Part shown: piece after piece, positions 1 through 15,500 of the stretch
Layout of the letters: each line of letters begins with the position of its first letter
Position numbering within the stretch: the first letter of the stretch is position 1
Translations under genes and position numbers: made by a program
Assembly: GCF_003711265.1 (NCBI RefSeq)
Contig: NZ_CP024634.1
Location: forward strand, 496,001 to 560,000
Origin: Bathymodiolus thermophilus thioautotrophic gill symbiont
Lineage (GTDB): Bacteria; Pseudomonadota; Gammaproteobacteria; PS1; Pseudothioglobaceae
Reading direction: 5' to 3'
Length of the DNA: 64,000 bases
Notes under the pieces: generated by a model
Databases searched by the model: none
What the model was told of the DNA's origin: nothing
Seen by the model: the letters and a program-made list of their open reading frames with translations, nothing else

Positions 1-520
1 CATTCTTTAAAGCATCGCCAACAATATGTTGTGCACCCCCATTGCCTGAAATAAACTTAATCTCTGCAATAGACACATCACTAGCATTACTTTGATTTGT
101 AATCTTACCTGTGATAGTAGCCGCTGCCAATTCATTGGCATTGATATAACTATCAGTAGCATCAACATCAATACCAGACCAAACAACTGTCGTACTTAAA
201 CTCGCCGCACTGAAAGTCCAATCAGTAGCATTATTAATACCTGCAAAATTATTTCCTGCAACATCGGTTAATACACCAGTAGCAATCTCTATATAGTAAG
301 ACTTATTAGGCTCTAAATCAGCACTTGGATTAATAGTTAAAGTACGGTTGTCTACACCACCAATGGTAATGTTATTCCCAAGAATACTGAGTGTTTCAAA
401 CACAGTACCATCGCTACTTTCTTTAATGACGATATCACCTGTTCCTTTGGCAATGGCTTCACTAAATGTGGCAACAAGATCACTACTTGACGCTATTTGA
501 CCTGTGGTGGTTAAGGTAAT
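1..520 (-). repeat. Separate partial copy of the adhesin repeat unit at the left edge
   Basis: After about 1.9 kb of unrelated domains, the SbsA-like domain and the following TTVVWSG domain of the repeat unit reappear (DLVATFSEAI, ETLSILGNNITI, YINANELAAATITGKI in the same minus-strand frame). The copy continues past the edge. It lacks the Big-type domain that precedes these parts in the main array; a different Ig domain takes its place. This may be the first unit of a second array or a shuffled single block. Confidence 0.85.
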
Positions 521-3500
521 TGTTGGCAAAATTGCATCAATCACTGGCAATGCAATTCCATCAATATTAGCAATACTACCATCATTCACGGTATAAGTAA
601 ATGTATTGTCTGCTGCATCTTTAATGCTTGCAACTAACGCCGCCTTTAAGGCAGTCTCATTAATGGCAGCTTGACCATTTTGGCCACTAGCCACAGTGTA
701 AGTCAAAGTGCGCGTGGCTGTGTCATTTGTGCCAGACCAAGTTGCTGACACGCCTGTACTTGCAACAGTAAAGACAGTGCTGTTTACACCAGAAGTTAAG
801 CCATTCACATTACCATCAAAAGTAATGGTTAAAACAATGGTATCGCCAATAGAGTTGCCGCCATTTGCGTCAAGGGTAACCGTTGGTGCAGTTAATGCAT
901 TTAGTGTGGGCGCTAAAGTATCTGGAGTATCTACCGTTAGGTTGCTCGTAGTATTGCTTAAGCCTTGCTCATCGGTCACGCTTAAGGTAACGGTTTGTGC
1001 AGATCCTGTGTAAGTTACGGCGTTGGTAACAGCATTAACAGCATCTTGTGTGGCATCGGCATTAAAGGTGATTTCTAGGTCGCCAATGTCGTCGTAACCC
1101 ATTTTTACATTGGTAATCGATGAGCCCACTGTGTAGAATGCAGTATCAAAATATAAGGTGTCTGTTGTTTTGTTCAACGATTCATAAAACTGAACGCCGT
1201 TTTTAAGATAACTGATGGTGTCACCTATCCTTTGAACGCTAAAGACATCGTCGGTAGTGAAACTACCATAGTCTCCTTTCTTAGATCCGTTTTCATATAT
1301 GTGGATACTATCGATAACTATATAAATTGCATAATCAATCCCTTCATAACTAACTATATCGTTATTAGCGGACAGCCCAAACATACGGTAAGAATGTGCA
1401 TCTATTTCACCTGCCTGCGCAGAAACAAAACCATCATTACTTATACCAGTGGCTGAAAAACCATTACCATCGTCATTCCAACCATTCGTACCTGTTTTTG
1501 TCAGTGTGTTCCCATCTATAGTTAGTCCGCTTATTTCTGAAAAATCTGGTGTTATTGCTTTCACTATTACACCTACTGCAGTGCCGTTATAACTCACTGT
1601 TGAGTCGCTGATGGTCACTTTGTTGGCATCAGTGCCAGTTACGCTAAAAGTGGCTTCTTTCGCATTGGTAACAGTAAAGTTAACATTAAAATCTTTGTAA
1701 CCACCATCTTCGGTAATAGTAATGGTTTTGCCAAATAATGAACCAGAAGCCTCTGCACCCTCCACAAGAGTTGGTGCTTTGGCGTCAACTATTATTGTAT
1801 TCGTACTCTCTGCTGGTGTAGTTACTGTTGCGGCATTGTCTGCAATATCTTTTATGGTGCCACTGTTTAGTAATAAGGCATTTGTAGTAGCCGTTATGCC
1901 TGTTGTTGCATCGGTAGTATCACCTGTTGCTACTGTGTAAGTGAATACCAAGGTATTGCCGCTGCTAGAACCCGATACATAAGTAGCGACTTTGTTGTCA
2001 CCACCTATGTTAATAGTGTAGGTGGGCATACCAGTTACCAAGATGGCTTCACTCATAGTAGCAGTGACAACAATTTTATCACCGGCTACCAGTGTGCTGG
2101 TCTTAGCAGTATCTGAACTATCTGTTGCACTGATGACGACGGTGCTGACTGTGGGGGTGGCGGTATCAACGGTAATTGCTAAGGCACTGGAGGCTAAACT
2201 CACATTGCCTGCGGTATCACTCGCTTTGGCGGTGATAGCATGAGCAGTAGCTGTCAATGTAATTTCTTTTGAAAAACTAGTCGCACCCATAGCAACGATA
2301 ACGGTACCTAACGAGGTGCTACCACTGAATAACTCCACACTTGTAGTGCCTGTTTGTATGGTGCCTTCAATGGTCAGAGTGGTTTTGTTGGTGATGTTGT
2401 CGCTATCAGATGAGCCGGTATCGTTTGCTGTTATTAAATTCAGGGCTGTTGGTGCTGTTGGTGCTGTGGTATCAATTGTTACTGTACCCGCAGAAGCAGT
2501 TGAAATATTGCCTGCAATATCAACCGTATAAACCTTGTATTCACCATCAACTAAATCAGTTGCCGCTAAATCAGTTGCAGTATCAACAGTTGCAATAGTA
2601 ACTTTGTTTACTTTGTCTGCCAATGCAAAGGCGTCAAGGTTAGCTTGAGTAGTATTTGCATTAACTGTTATTGAACTGTGAACCAAATATGCCGTGCCAG
2701 TTTCAGAACTTTGAACAGATATATTACCTGTATTTTTAGTTGCAACTGTGGTGTTTAAAGTTGCAGAAGATCCAGCAGTGTCTAAGGTGTAATCATTGTC
2801 ACTTAAGGCAAGAGCCGTAACATTACCCGCCGTATCAATCACCCGAGCAGTTAAAGTATTTGCACCTGTTACCAAAGTAACAGCATCATCTGCAGTTGCC
2901 CATGCGGTGTTAGTGTTGGTATCGGTGTTGGTGGCCTCTACCCAATTTGCACCATCAGCACTGACTTGTAGTGTTTCATCATTTGCCAAGGTAAATGCAC
3001 TGGCTAAGGTTAAACTAACCTTAACTGCGCTGTCATTAGTAATACGGTCATTGTCCAATATACCTGTATCATTGCTAATAGCAACCGTATGTGTACCTGC
3101 TAGTGTCGCTGTTATTGTATTGTCAATGGTTACGCTTGAGGTTTGACCTAAGCCACTCATAGCATTGCCTAACAAAGTACCTGATAAAGTAACTTGCACG
3201 ATATATGCTTTATCACTATCCAATGCAGAAGTCCAGCTAGCATCATTAACCAATGTCCAATTGCCATCAGTATCTATGCTTATTGCATTCTTTAAAGCGT
3301 CACTAATAATATGTTGAGTGCCTCCATTGTCTGAAACAAACTTAATCTCTGCAATAGACACATTGCTAGCATTACTTTGATTTGTAATCTTGCCTGTGAT
3401 AGTAGCCGCCGCCAATTCATTAGCATTGATATAACTATCAGTAGCATCAACATCAGTACCAGACCAAACAACTGTCGTACTTAAACTCGCCGCACTGAAA

Positions 3501-6500
3501 GTCCAGTCAGTAGCATTACTAATGCCTGCAAAATCATTTCCTGCAACATCGGTTAACACACCAGCAGCAATCTCTATATAGTAAGATTTGTTAGGCTCTA
3601 AATCAGCACTTGGATTAATAGTTAAAGTTCGGTTGTCTGCACCACCAATGGTAACATTATTCCCAAGAATACTGAGTGTTTCAAACACAGTGCCATCGCC
3701 ACTTTCTTTAATGACAATATCACCTGTACCTTTGGCAATGGCCTCACTAAATGTAGCAACCAGATCACTACTGGATGCTATTTGCCCTGTGGTGTTTGTA
3801 GTCATTGTAGGGGCAACCGTATCAACCGTAATAGCCAAAACAGCAGAAGCATCACTGGTATTGCCCGCCGTATCCGTTGCTTTTGCAGTAATATTATGCG
3901 TTGTGTCAGCACTTAAATCTATATCTTTAGAGAAGTTACCACCATTATCAGCCGTCACAGTTCCTAATGAAGTTGCACCATTAAATAACTCTACTGTGGC
4001 ATTTGCTTCTGCAGTTCCAGAAAGGGTTAAAGCACTGGTTTGGCTAGTAATATTATCATCGTTACTTCCTGTGTTACTACTATCAGCCAAACTTAAACCT
4101 GTTGGCGCACTTGGATTTGTCGTGTCAATTGTCACTGTACCTGTTGAAGCAGTTGAAATATTGCCTGCAATATCAACCGTATAAACTTTGTATTCACCAT
4201 CAACTAAACCAGTTGCCGCTAAATCAGTTACAGTATCAACAGTTGCAATAGTAACTTTGTTTACCTTGTCTGCCAATGCAAAGGCGTCAAGGTTAGCTTG
4301 AGTAGTGTTTGCATCAACTGTTATTGAACTGTGAACCAAGTATGCCGTTCCAGTTTCAGAACTCTGAACAGATATATTACCTGTATTTTTAGTTGTAACC
4401 GTGGTGTTTAAAGTTGCAGAAGACCCAACAGTGTCTAAGGTGTAATCATTGTCACTTAAGGCAAGAACCGTAACATTGCCAGCCGTATCAATCACCCGAG
4501 CAGTTAAAGTATTTGCTCCTGTTACCAAAGTAACAGCATCATCTGCAGTTGCCCATACGGTGTTAGTATTGGTATCAGTGTTGGTGGTTGCCACCCAATT
4601 TGTGCCATCAGCACTGACTTGTAGCGCCTCATCAGCACTCAAAGTGAGTGCACTAGCCAAAGTTAAACTAACTTTGACCGCACTGTCATTAGTAATGCGG
4701 TCATTGTCCAATATACCTGTATCGTTACTAATGGTAACCGTGTGTGTGCCTGCTAGTGTCGCTGTTATTGTATTGTCAATAGTTACGCTTGAGGTTTGCC
4801 CTAAGCCACTCATGGCATTGCCTAACAAAGTACCTGATAAAGTAACTTGCACGATATATGCTTTGTCACTATCCAATGCAGAAGTCCAACTAGCATCATT
4901 AACCAATGTCCAATTACCATCAGTGTCTATGCTTATTGCATTCTTTAAAGCATCACTAATAATATGTTGTGCACCTCCATTACCTGAAATAAACTTAATC
5001 TCTGTAATAGACACATCGCTAGCATTACTTTGATTTGTAATCTTACCTGTAATGGTAGCAGCCGCCAATTCATTAGCATTGATATAACTATCAGTAGCAT
5101 CAACATCAGTACCAGACCAAACAACTGTCGTACTTAAACTCGCCGCACTGAAAGTCCAGTCAGTAGCATTACTAATGCCTGCAAAATCATTTCCTGCAAC
5201 ATCGGTTAACACACCAGCAGCAATCTCTATGTAGTAAGACTTATTAGACTCTAAATCAGCACTTGGATTAATAGTTAAAGTACGGTTGTCTACACCACCA
5301 ATGGTAATATTATTCCCAAGAATACTGAGTGTTTCAAACACAGTGCCACCACTTTCTTTAATGACAATATCACCTGTACCTTTAGCAATGGCCTCACTAA
5401 ATGTAGCAACCAGATCACTACTAGATGCTATTTGTCCTGTGGTATTTGTAGTCATTGTAGGGGCAACCGTATCAACCGTAATAGCCAAAACAGCAGAAGC
5501 ATCACTGGTATTACCTGCCGTATCCGTTGCTTTTGCAGTAATATTGTGCGTTGTGTCAGCACTTAAATCTACATCTTTGGAGAAGTTACCATCACTATCG
5601 GCTACCAGAGTTCCTAATGAAGTTGCACCATTAAATAACTCTACTGTGGCATTTGCTTCTGCAGTTCCAGAAAGGGTTAAAGCACTGGTTTGGCTAGTAA
5701 TATTATCATCGTTACTTCCTGTGTTACTACTATCAGCCAAACTCAAACCTATTGGCGCACTTGGATTTGTTGTGTCAATTGTCACTGTACCCGTTGAAGC
5801 AGTTGAAATATTGCCTGCAATATCAACCGTATAAACTTTGTATTCACCATCAACTAAACCAGTTGCCGCTAAATCAGTTGCAGTATCAACAGTTGCAATA
5901 GTAACTTTGTTTACCTTGTCTGCCAATGCAAAGGCGTCAAGGTTAGCTTGAGTAGTGTTTGCATCAACCGTGATTGAACTGTGAACCAAATATGCCGTGC
6001 CAGTTTCAGAACTTTGAACAGATATATTACCTGTATTTTTAGTTGTAACCGTGGTGTTTAAAGTTGCAGAAGACCCAACAGTGTCTAAGGTGTAATCATT
6101 ATCACTTAAGGTAAGAGCCGTAACATTGCCTGCCGTATCAATCACCCGAGCAGTTAAAGTATTTGCTCCTGTTGCCAAAGTAACAGCATCATCTGCAGTT
6201 GCCCATGCGGTATTAGTGTTGGTATCGGTGTTGGTGGTTGCCACCCAATTTGTGCCATCAGCACTAACTTGTAGCGTTTCATCATTTGCCAAGGTAAGCG
6301 CATTTTCCAGGGTCAAACTAACTTTAACCGCACTATCATTAGTAATGCGATCATTGTCCAATATGCCTGCATCATTGCTAATGGTAACTGTGTGTGTACC
6401 TGCTAGTGTACCTATTATTGTATTGTCAATGGTTACGCTTGAGGTTTGCCCTAAGCCACTCATGGCATTGCCTAACAAAGTACCTGATAAAGCAACCTGC

Positions 6501-9500
6501 ACGATATATGCTTTATCACCATCCAATGCAGAAGTCCAGCTAGCGTCATTAACCAATGTCCAATTGCCATCAGTATCTATACTTATTGCATTCTTTAAAG
6601 CATCACTAACAATATGTTGCGTACCTCCATTACCTGAAATAAACTTAATCTCTGCAATAGACACATCGCTAGCATTACTTTGATTTGTAATCTTACCTGT
6701 AATGGTAGCCGCCGCCAATTCATTAGCATTGATATAACTATCAGTAGCATCAACATCAGTACCAGACCAAACAACTGTCGTACTTAAACTCGCCGCACTG
6801 AAAGTCCAGTCAGTAGCATTACTAATACCTGCAAAATCATTTCCCGCAACATCGGTTAACACACCAGCAGCAATCTCTATATAGTAAGACTTATTAGACT
6901 CTAAATCAGCACTTGGATTAATAGTTAAAGTACGGTTGTCTACACCACCAATGGTAATATTATTCCCAAGAATACTGAGTGTTTCAAACACAGTGCCACC
7001 ACTTTCTTTAATGACAATATCACCTGTACCTTTGGCAATGGCCTCACTAAATGTAGCAACCAGATCACTACTGGATGCTATTTGCCCTGTAGTATTTGTA
7101 GTCATTGTAGGGGCAACCGTATCAACCGTAATAGCCAAAACAGCAGAAGCATCACTGGTATTACCTGCCGTATCCGTTGCTTTTGCAGTAATATTGTGCG
7201 TTGTGTCAGCACTTAAATCTACATCTTTAGAGAAGTTACCACTATTATCAGCCGTCACAGTTCCTAATGAAGTTGCACCATTAAATAACTCTACTGTGGC
7301 ATTTGCTTCTGCAGTTCCAGAAAGGGTTAAAGCACTGGTTTGGCTAGTAATATTATCATCGTTACTTCCTGTGTTACTACTATCAACCAAACTTAAACCT
7401 GTTGGCGCACTTGGATTTGTCGTGTCAATTGTCACTGCACCCGCAGAAGCAGTTGAAATATTGCCTGCAATATCAACTGTATAAACTTTGTATTCACCAT
7501 CAACTAAACCAGTTGCCGCTAAATCAGTTGCAGTATCAACAGTTACAATAGTAACTTTGTTTACTTTGTCTGCCAATGCAAAGGTGTCAAGGTTGGCTTG
7601 AGTAGTGTTTGCATCAACTGTTATTGAACTGTGAACCAAGTATGCCGTTCCAGTTTCAGAACTTTGAACAGATATATTACCTGTATTTTTAGTTGTAACC
7701 GTGGTATTCAAAGTTGCAGAAGACCCAACAGTGTCTAAGGTGTAATCATTATCACTTAAGGTAAGAGCTGTAACATTGCCTGCCGTATCAATCACCCGAG
7801 CAGTTAAAGTGGCGCTTGCACCTGCTACCAAGGTAACAGCATCGTCTGCAGTTGCCCATGCGGTGTTAGTATTGGTATCGGTGTTGGTGGTTGCTATCCA
7901 ATTTGTACCATCAGCACTGACTTGTAGCGCCTCATCGGCACTCAAAGTGAGTGCACTAGCCAAAGTCAAGCTAACTTTGACCGCACTGTCATTAGTAATA
8001 CGGTCATTGTCCAATATACCTGTATCATTACTAATGGTAACCGTGTGTGTACCTGCTAGTGTCGCTGTTATTGTATTGTCAATAGTTACGCTTGAGGTTT
8101 GCCCTGAGCCATTCATGGCATTACCTGACAAAGTGCCTGATAAGGTAACCTGCACGATATATGCTTTATCACCATCCAATGCAGAAGTCCAACTAGCATC
8201 ATTAACCAATGTCCAATTGCCATCAGTGTCTATACTTATTGCATTCTTTAAAGCATCGCCAACAATATGTTGTGCACCCCCATTACCTGAAACAAACTTA
8301 ATCTCTGCAATAGACACATTACTAGCATTACTTTGATTTGTAACCTTACCTGTAATGGTAGCAGCCGCCAATTCATTAGCATTAATATAACTATCAGTAG
8401 CATCAACATCAGTACCAGACCAAACAACTGTCGTGCTTAAACTCGCCGCACTGAAAGTCCAGTCAGTAGCATTACTAATACCTGCAAAATCATTTCCCGC
8501 AACATCGGTTAACACACCAGCAGCAATCTCTATATAGTAAGACTTATTAGACTCTAAATCAGCACTTGGATTAATAGTTAAAGTACGGTTGTCTACACCA
8601 CCAATGGTAATATTATTCCCAAGAATACTGAGTGTTTCAAACACAGTACCATCGCTACTTTCTTTAATGACAATATCACCTGTACCTTTAGCAATGGCTT
8701 CACTAAATATGGCAACAAGATCGCTACTAGATGCTATTTGCCCTGTGGTATTTGTAGTCATTGTAGGGGCAACCGTATCAACCGTAATAGCCAAAACAGC
8801 AGAAGCATCACTGGTATTACCTGCCGTATCCGTTGCTTTTGCAGTAATATTGTGCGTTGTGTCAGCACTTAAATCTATATCTTTAGAGAAGTTACCACTA
8901 TTATCAGCCGTCACAGTTCCTAATGAAGTTGCACCATTAAATAACTCTACTGTGGCATTTGCTTCTGCAGTTCCAGAAAGGGTTAAAGCACTGGTTTGGC
9001 TAGTAATATTATCATCGTTACTCCCTGTGTTACTACTATCAGCCAAACTCAAACCTGTTGGCACACTTGGATTTGTCGTGTCAATTGTCACTGCACCCGC
9101 AGAAGCAGTTGAAATATTGCCTGCAATATCAACTGTATAAACCTTATATTCACCATCAACTAAACCAGTTGCCGCTAAATCAGTTGCAGTATCAACAGTT
9201 GTAATGGTAACTTTGTTTACTTTGTCTGCCAATGCAAAGGCGTCAAGGTTAGCTTGAGTAGTGTTTGCATCAACTGTTATTGAACTGTGAACCAAATATG
9301 CCGTGCCAATTTCAGAACTTTGAACAGATATATTACCTGTATTTTTAGTTGTAACCGTGGTGTTTAAAGTTGCAGAAGACCCAACAGTGTCTAAGGTGTA
9401 ATCATTGTCACTTAAGGCAAGAACCGTAACATTGCCAGCCGTATCAATCACCCGAGCAGTTAAAGTATTTGTTCCTGTTACCAAAGTAACAGCATCATCT

Positions 9501-12500
9501 GCAGTTGCCCATGCGGTGTTAGTATTGGTATCGGTGTTGGTGGTTGCTACCCAATTTGCACCATCAGCACTGACTTGTAGTGTTTCATCATTTGCCAAGG
9601 TAAATGCACTGGCTAAGGTTAAACTAACCTTAACTGCGCTGTCATTAGTAATGCGGTCATTGTCCAATATACCTGTATCATTACTAATAGTAACCGTATG
9701 TGTACCTGCTAGTGTCGCTGTTATTGTATTGTCAATAGTTACGCTTGAGGTTTGACCTAAGCCACTCATGGCATTGCCTGACAAAGTGCCTGATAAGGTA
9801 ACTTGCACGATATATGCCTTATCACCATCTAATGCAGAAGTCCAACTAGCATCATTAACCAATGTCCAATTGCCATCAGTGTCTATACTTATTGCATTCT
9901 TTAAAGCATCACTAACAATATGTTGTGCACCCCCATTACCTGAAATAAACTTAATCTCTGCAATAGACACATCGCTAGCATTACTTTGATTTGTAATCTT
10001 ACCTGTAATGGTAGCCGCCGCCAATTCATTAGCATTGATATAACTATCAGTAGCATCAACATCAGTACCAGACCAAACAACTGTCGTGCTTAAACTCGCC
10101 GCACTGAAAGTCCAGTCAGTAGCATTACTAATACCTGCAAAATCATTTCCCGCAACATCGGTTAACACACCAGCAGCAATCTCTATATAGTAAGACTTGT
10201 TAGGCTCTAAATCAGCACTTGGATTAATAGTTAAAGTACGGTTGTCTGTACCACCAATGGTAATATTATTCCCAAGAATACTGAGTGTTTCAAACACAGT
10301 GCCATCGCCACTTTCTTTAATGACAATATCACCTGTACCTTTGGCAATGGCCTCACTAAATGTAGCAACCAGATCACTACTGGATGCTATTTGCCCTGTA
10401 GTATTTGTAGTCATTGTAGGGGCAACCGTATCAACCGTAATAGCCAAAACAGCAGAAGCATCACTGGTATTACCTGCCGTATCCGTTGCTTTTGCAGTAA
10501 TATTGTGCGTTGTGTCAGCACTTAAATCTACATCTTTAGAGAAGTTACCACTATTATCAGCCGTCACAGTTCCTAATGAAGTTGCACCATTAAATAACTC
10601 TACTGTGGCATTTGCTTCTGCAGTTCCAGAAAGGGTTAAAGCACTGGTTTGGCTAGTAATATTATCATCGTTACTTCCTGTGTTACTACTATCAACCAAA
10701 CTTAAACCTGTTGGCGCACTTGGATTTGTCGTGTCAATTGTCACTGCACCCGCAGAAGCAGTTGAAATATTGCCTGCAATATCAACTGTATAAACTTTGT
10801 ATTCACCATCAACTAAACCAGTTGCCGCTAAATCAGTTGCAGTATCAACAGTTACAATAGTAACTTTGTTTACTTTGTCTGCCAATGCAAAGGTGTCAAG
10901 GTTGGCTTGAGTAGTGTTTGCATCAACTGTTATTGAACTGTGAACCAAGTATGCCGTTCCAGTTTCAGAACTTTGAACAGATATATTACCTGTATTTTTA
11001 GTTGTAACCGTGGTGTTTAAAGTTGCAGAAGACCCAACAGTGTCTAAGGTGTAATCATTGTCACTTAAGGCAAGAACCGTAACATTGCCAGCCGTATCAA
11101 TCACCCGAGCAGTTAAAGTATTTGCTCCTGTTGCCAAAGTAACAGCATCGTCTGCAGTTGCCCATGCGGTGTTAGTGTTGGTATCGGTGTTAGTGGTTGC
11201 TACCCAATTTGTGCCATCAGCACTGACTTGTAGCGTTTCATCATTTGCCAAGGTAAGTGCATTTTCCAGGGTCAAACTAACTTTAACCGCACTATCATTA
11301 GTAATGCGATCATTGTCCAATATGCCTGCATCATTACTAATGGTAACTGTATGCGTGCCTGCTAGTGTGCTGGTGATGGTGTCGTCAATGGTGACGATTG
11401 AGGCTTGGCTTAAGCCACTCATGGCATTGCCTAACAAAGTACCTGATAAAGTAACCTGTACGATATATGCTTTGTCACTATCCAATGCAGAAGTCCAACT
11501 AGCATCATTAACCAATGTCCAATTACCATCAGTGTCTATGCTTATTGCATTCTTTAAAGCATCACTAATAATATGTTGTGCACCTCCATTACCTGAAATA
11601 AACTTAATCTCTGTAATAGACACATCGCTAGCATTACTTTGATTTGTAATCTTACCTGTAATGGTAGCAGCCGCCAATTCATTAGCATTGATATAACTAT
11701 CAGTAGCATCAACATCAGTACCAGACCAAACAACTGTCGTACTTAAACTCGCCGCACTGAAAGTCCAGTCAGTAGCATTACTAATGCCTGCAAAATCATT
11801 TCCTGCAACATCGGTTAACACACCAGCAGCAATCTCTATGTAGTAAGACTTATTAGACTCTAAATCAGCACTTGGATTAATAGTTAAAGTTCGGTTGTCT
11901 GCACCACCAATGGTAACATTATTCCCAAGAATACTGAGTGTTTCAAACACAGTGCCATCGCCACTTTCTTTAATGACAATATCACCTGTACCTTTGGCAA
12001 TGGCCTCACTAAATGTAGCAACCAGATCACTACTGGATGCTATTTGCCCTGTGGTGTTTGTAGTCATTGTAGGGGCAACCGTATCAACCGTAATAGCCAA
12101 AACAGCAGAAGCATCACTGGTATTGCCCGCCGTATCCGTTGCTTTTGCAGTAATATTATGCGTTGTGTCAGCACTTAAATCTATATCTTTAGAGAAGTTA
12201 CCACCATTATCAGCCGTCACAGTTCCTAATGAAGTTGCACCATTAAATAACTCTACTGTGGCATTTGCTTCTGCAGTTCCAGAAAGGGTTAAAGCACTGG
12301 TTTGGCTAGTAATATTATCATCGTTACTTCCTGTGTTACCACTATCAGCCAAACTTAAACCTGTTGGCGCACTTGGATTTGTCGTGTCAATTGTCACTGT
12401 ACCTGTTGAAGCAGTTGAAATATTGCCTGCAATATCAACCGTATAAACTTTGTATTCACCATCAACTAAACCAGTTGCCGCTAAATCAGTTGCAGTATCA

Positions 12501-15500
12501 ACAGTTGCAATAGTAACTTTGTTTACCTTGTCTGCCAATGCAAAGGCGTCAAGGTTAGCTTGAGTAGTGTTTGCATCAACTGTTATTGAACTGTGAACCA
12601 AGTATGCCGTTCCAGTTTCAGAACTCTGAACAGATATATTACCTGTATTTTTAGTTGTAACCGTGGTGTTTAAAGTTGCAGAAGACCCAACGGTGTCTAA
12701 GGTGTAATCATTATCACTTAAGGTAAGAGCCGTAATATTGCCAGCCGTATCAATCACCCGAGCAGTTAAAGTATTTGCTCCTGTTGCCAAAGTAACAGCA
12801 TCATCTGCAGTTGCCCATGCGGTGTTAGTGTTGGTATCGGTGTTGGTGGTTGCCACCCAATTTGTGCCATCAGCACTAACTTGTAGCGTTTCATCATTTG
12901 CCAAGGTAAGTGCATTTTCTAGGGTCAAACTAACTTTAACCGCACTATCATTAGTAATGCGATCATTGTCCAATATGCCTGCATCGTTACTAATGGTAAC
13001 TGTGTGCGTACCTGCTAGTGTACCTATTATTGTATTGTCAATGGTTACGCTTGAGGTTCGCCCTAAGCCACTCATGGCATTGCCTAACAAAGTACCTGAT
13101 AAAGTAACTTGCACGATATATGCTTTATCACCATCCAATGCAGAAGTCCAACTGGCATCATTAACCAATGTCCAATTGCCATCAGTATCTATGCTTATTG
13201 CATTCTTTAAAGCATCACTAACAATATGTTGTGCACCCCCATTGCCTGAAATAAACTTAATCTCTGCAATAGACACATCACTAGCATTACTTTGATTTGT
13301 AACCTTACCTGTAATGGTAGCCGCCGCCAATTCATTAGCATTGATATAACTATCAGTAGCATCAACATCAGTACCAGACCAAACAACTGTCGTACTTAAA
13401 CTCGCCGCACTGAAAGTCCAGTCAGTAGCATTACTAATACCTGCAAAATCATTTCCCGCAACATCGGTTAACACACCAGCAGCAATCTCTATATAGTAAG
13501 ACTTATTAGGCTCTAAATCAGCACTTGGATTAATAGTTAAAGTTCGGTTGTCTGCACCACCAATGGTAACATTATTCCCAAGAATACTGAGTGTTTCAAA
13601 CACAGTACCATCGCTACTTTCTTTAATGACAATATCACCTGTACCTTTAGCAATGGCCTCACTAAATGTAGCAACCAGATCACTACTAGATGCTATTTGT
13701 CCTGTGGTATTTGTAGTCATTGTAGGAGCAACCGTATCAACCGTAATAGCCAAAACAGCAGAAGCATCACTGGTATTACCTGCCGTATCCGTTGCTTTTG
13801 CAGTAATATTATGCGTTGTATCAGCACTTAAATCCACATTTTTAGAGAAGTTACCACTATTATCAGCCGTCACAGTTCCTAATGAAGTTGCACCATTAAA
13901 TAACTCTACTGTGGCATTTGCTTCTGCAGTTCCAGAAAGGGTTAAAGCACTGGTTTGGCTAGTAATATTATCATCGTTACTTCCTGTGTTACTACTATCA
14001 ACCAAACTTAAACCTGTTGGCGCACTTGGATTTGTCGTGTCAATTGTCACTGCACCCGCAGAAGCAGTTGAAATATTGCCTGCAATATCAACTGTATAAA
14101 CTTTGTATTCACCATCAACTAAACCAGTTGCCGCTAAATCAGTTGCAGTATCAACAGTTACAATAGTAACTTTGTTTACTTTGTCTGCCAATGCAAAGGT
14201 GTCAAGGTTGGCTTGAGTAGTGTTTGCATCAACTGTTATTGAACTGTGAACCAAGTATGCCGTTCCAGTTTCAGAACTTTGAACAGATATATTACCTGTA
14301 TTTTTAGTTGTAACCGTGGTATTCAAAGTTGCAGAAGACCCAACAGTGTCTAAGGTGTAATCATTATCACTTAAGGTAAGAGCTGTAACATTGCCTGCCG
14401 TATCAATCACCCGAGCAGTTAAAGTGGCGCTTGCACCTGCTACCAAGGTAACAGCATCGTCTGCAGTTGCCCATGCGGTGTTAGTATTGGTATCGGTGTT
14501 GGTGGTTGCTACCCAATTTGTACCATCAGCACTGACTTGTAGTGTTTCATCATTTGCCAAGGTAAATGCACTGGCCAAAGTTAAACTAACTTTGACCACA
14601 CTGTCATTAGTAATGCGGTCATTGTCCAATATACCTGCATCATTACTAATAGTAACCGTATGTGTACCTGCTAGTGTCGCTGTTATTGTATTGTCAATAG
14701 TTACGCTTGAGGTTTGCCCTAAGCCATTCATGGCATTGCCTGACAAAGTACCTGATAAGGTAACTTGCACGATATATGCTTTATCACCATCCAATGCAGA
14801 AGTCCAACTAGCATCATTAACCAATGTCCAATTGCCATCAGTGTCTATACTTATTGCATTCTTTAAAGCATCGCCAACAATATGTTGTGCACCCCCATTA
14901 CCTGAAACAAACTTAATCTCTGCAATAGACACATTACTAGCATTACTTTGATTTGTAACCTTACCTGTAATGGTAGCAGCCGCCAATTCATTAGCATTAA
15001 TATAACTATCAGTAGCATCAACATCAGTACCAGACCAAACAACTGTCGTGCTTAAACTCGCCGCACTGAAAGTCCAGTCAGTAGCATTACTAATACCTGC
15101 AAAATCATTTCCCGCAACATCGGTTAACACACCAGCAGCAATCTCTATATAGTAAGACTTATTAGACTCTAAATCAGCACTTGGATTAATAGTTAAAGTA
15201 CGGTTGTTTACACCACCAATGGTAATATTATTCCCAAGAATACTGAGTGTTTCAAACACAGTGCCACCACTTTCTTTAATGACAATATCACCTGTACCTT
15301 TAGCAATGGCTTCACTAAATATGGCAACAAGATCGCTACTAGATGCTATTTGCCCTGTGGTATTTGTAGTCATTGTAGGGGCAACCGTATCAACCGTAAT
15401 AGCCAAAACAGCAGAAGCATCACTGGTATTACCTGCCGTATCCGTTGCTTTTGCAGTAATATTGTGCGTTGTGTCAGCACTTAAATCTATATCTTTAGAG

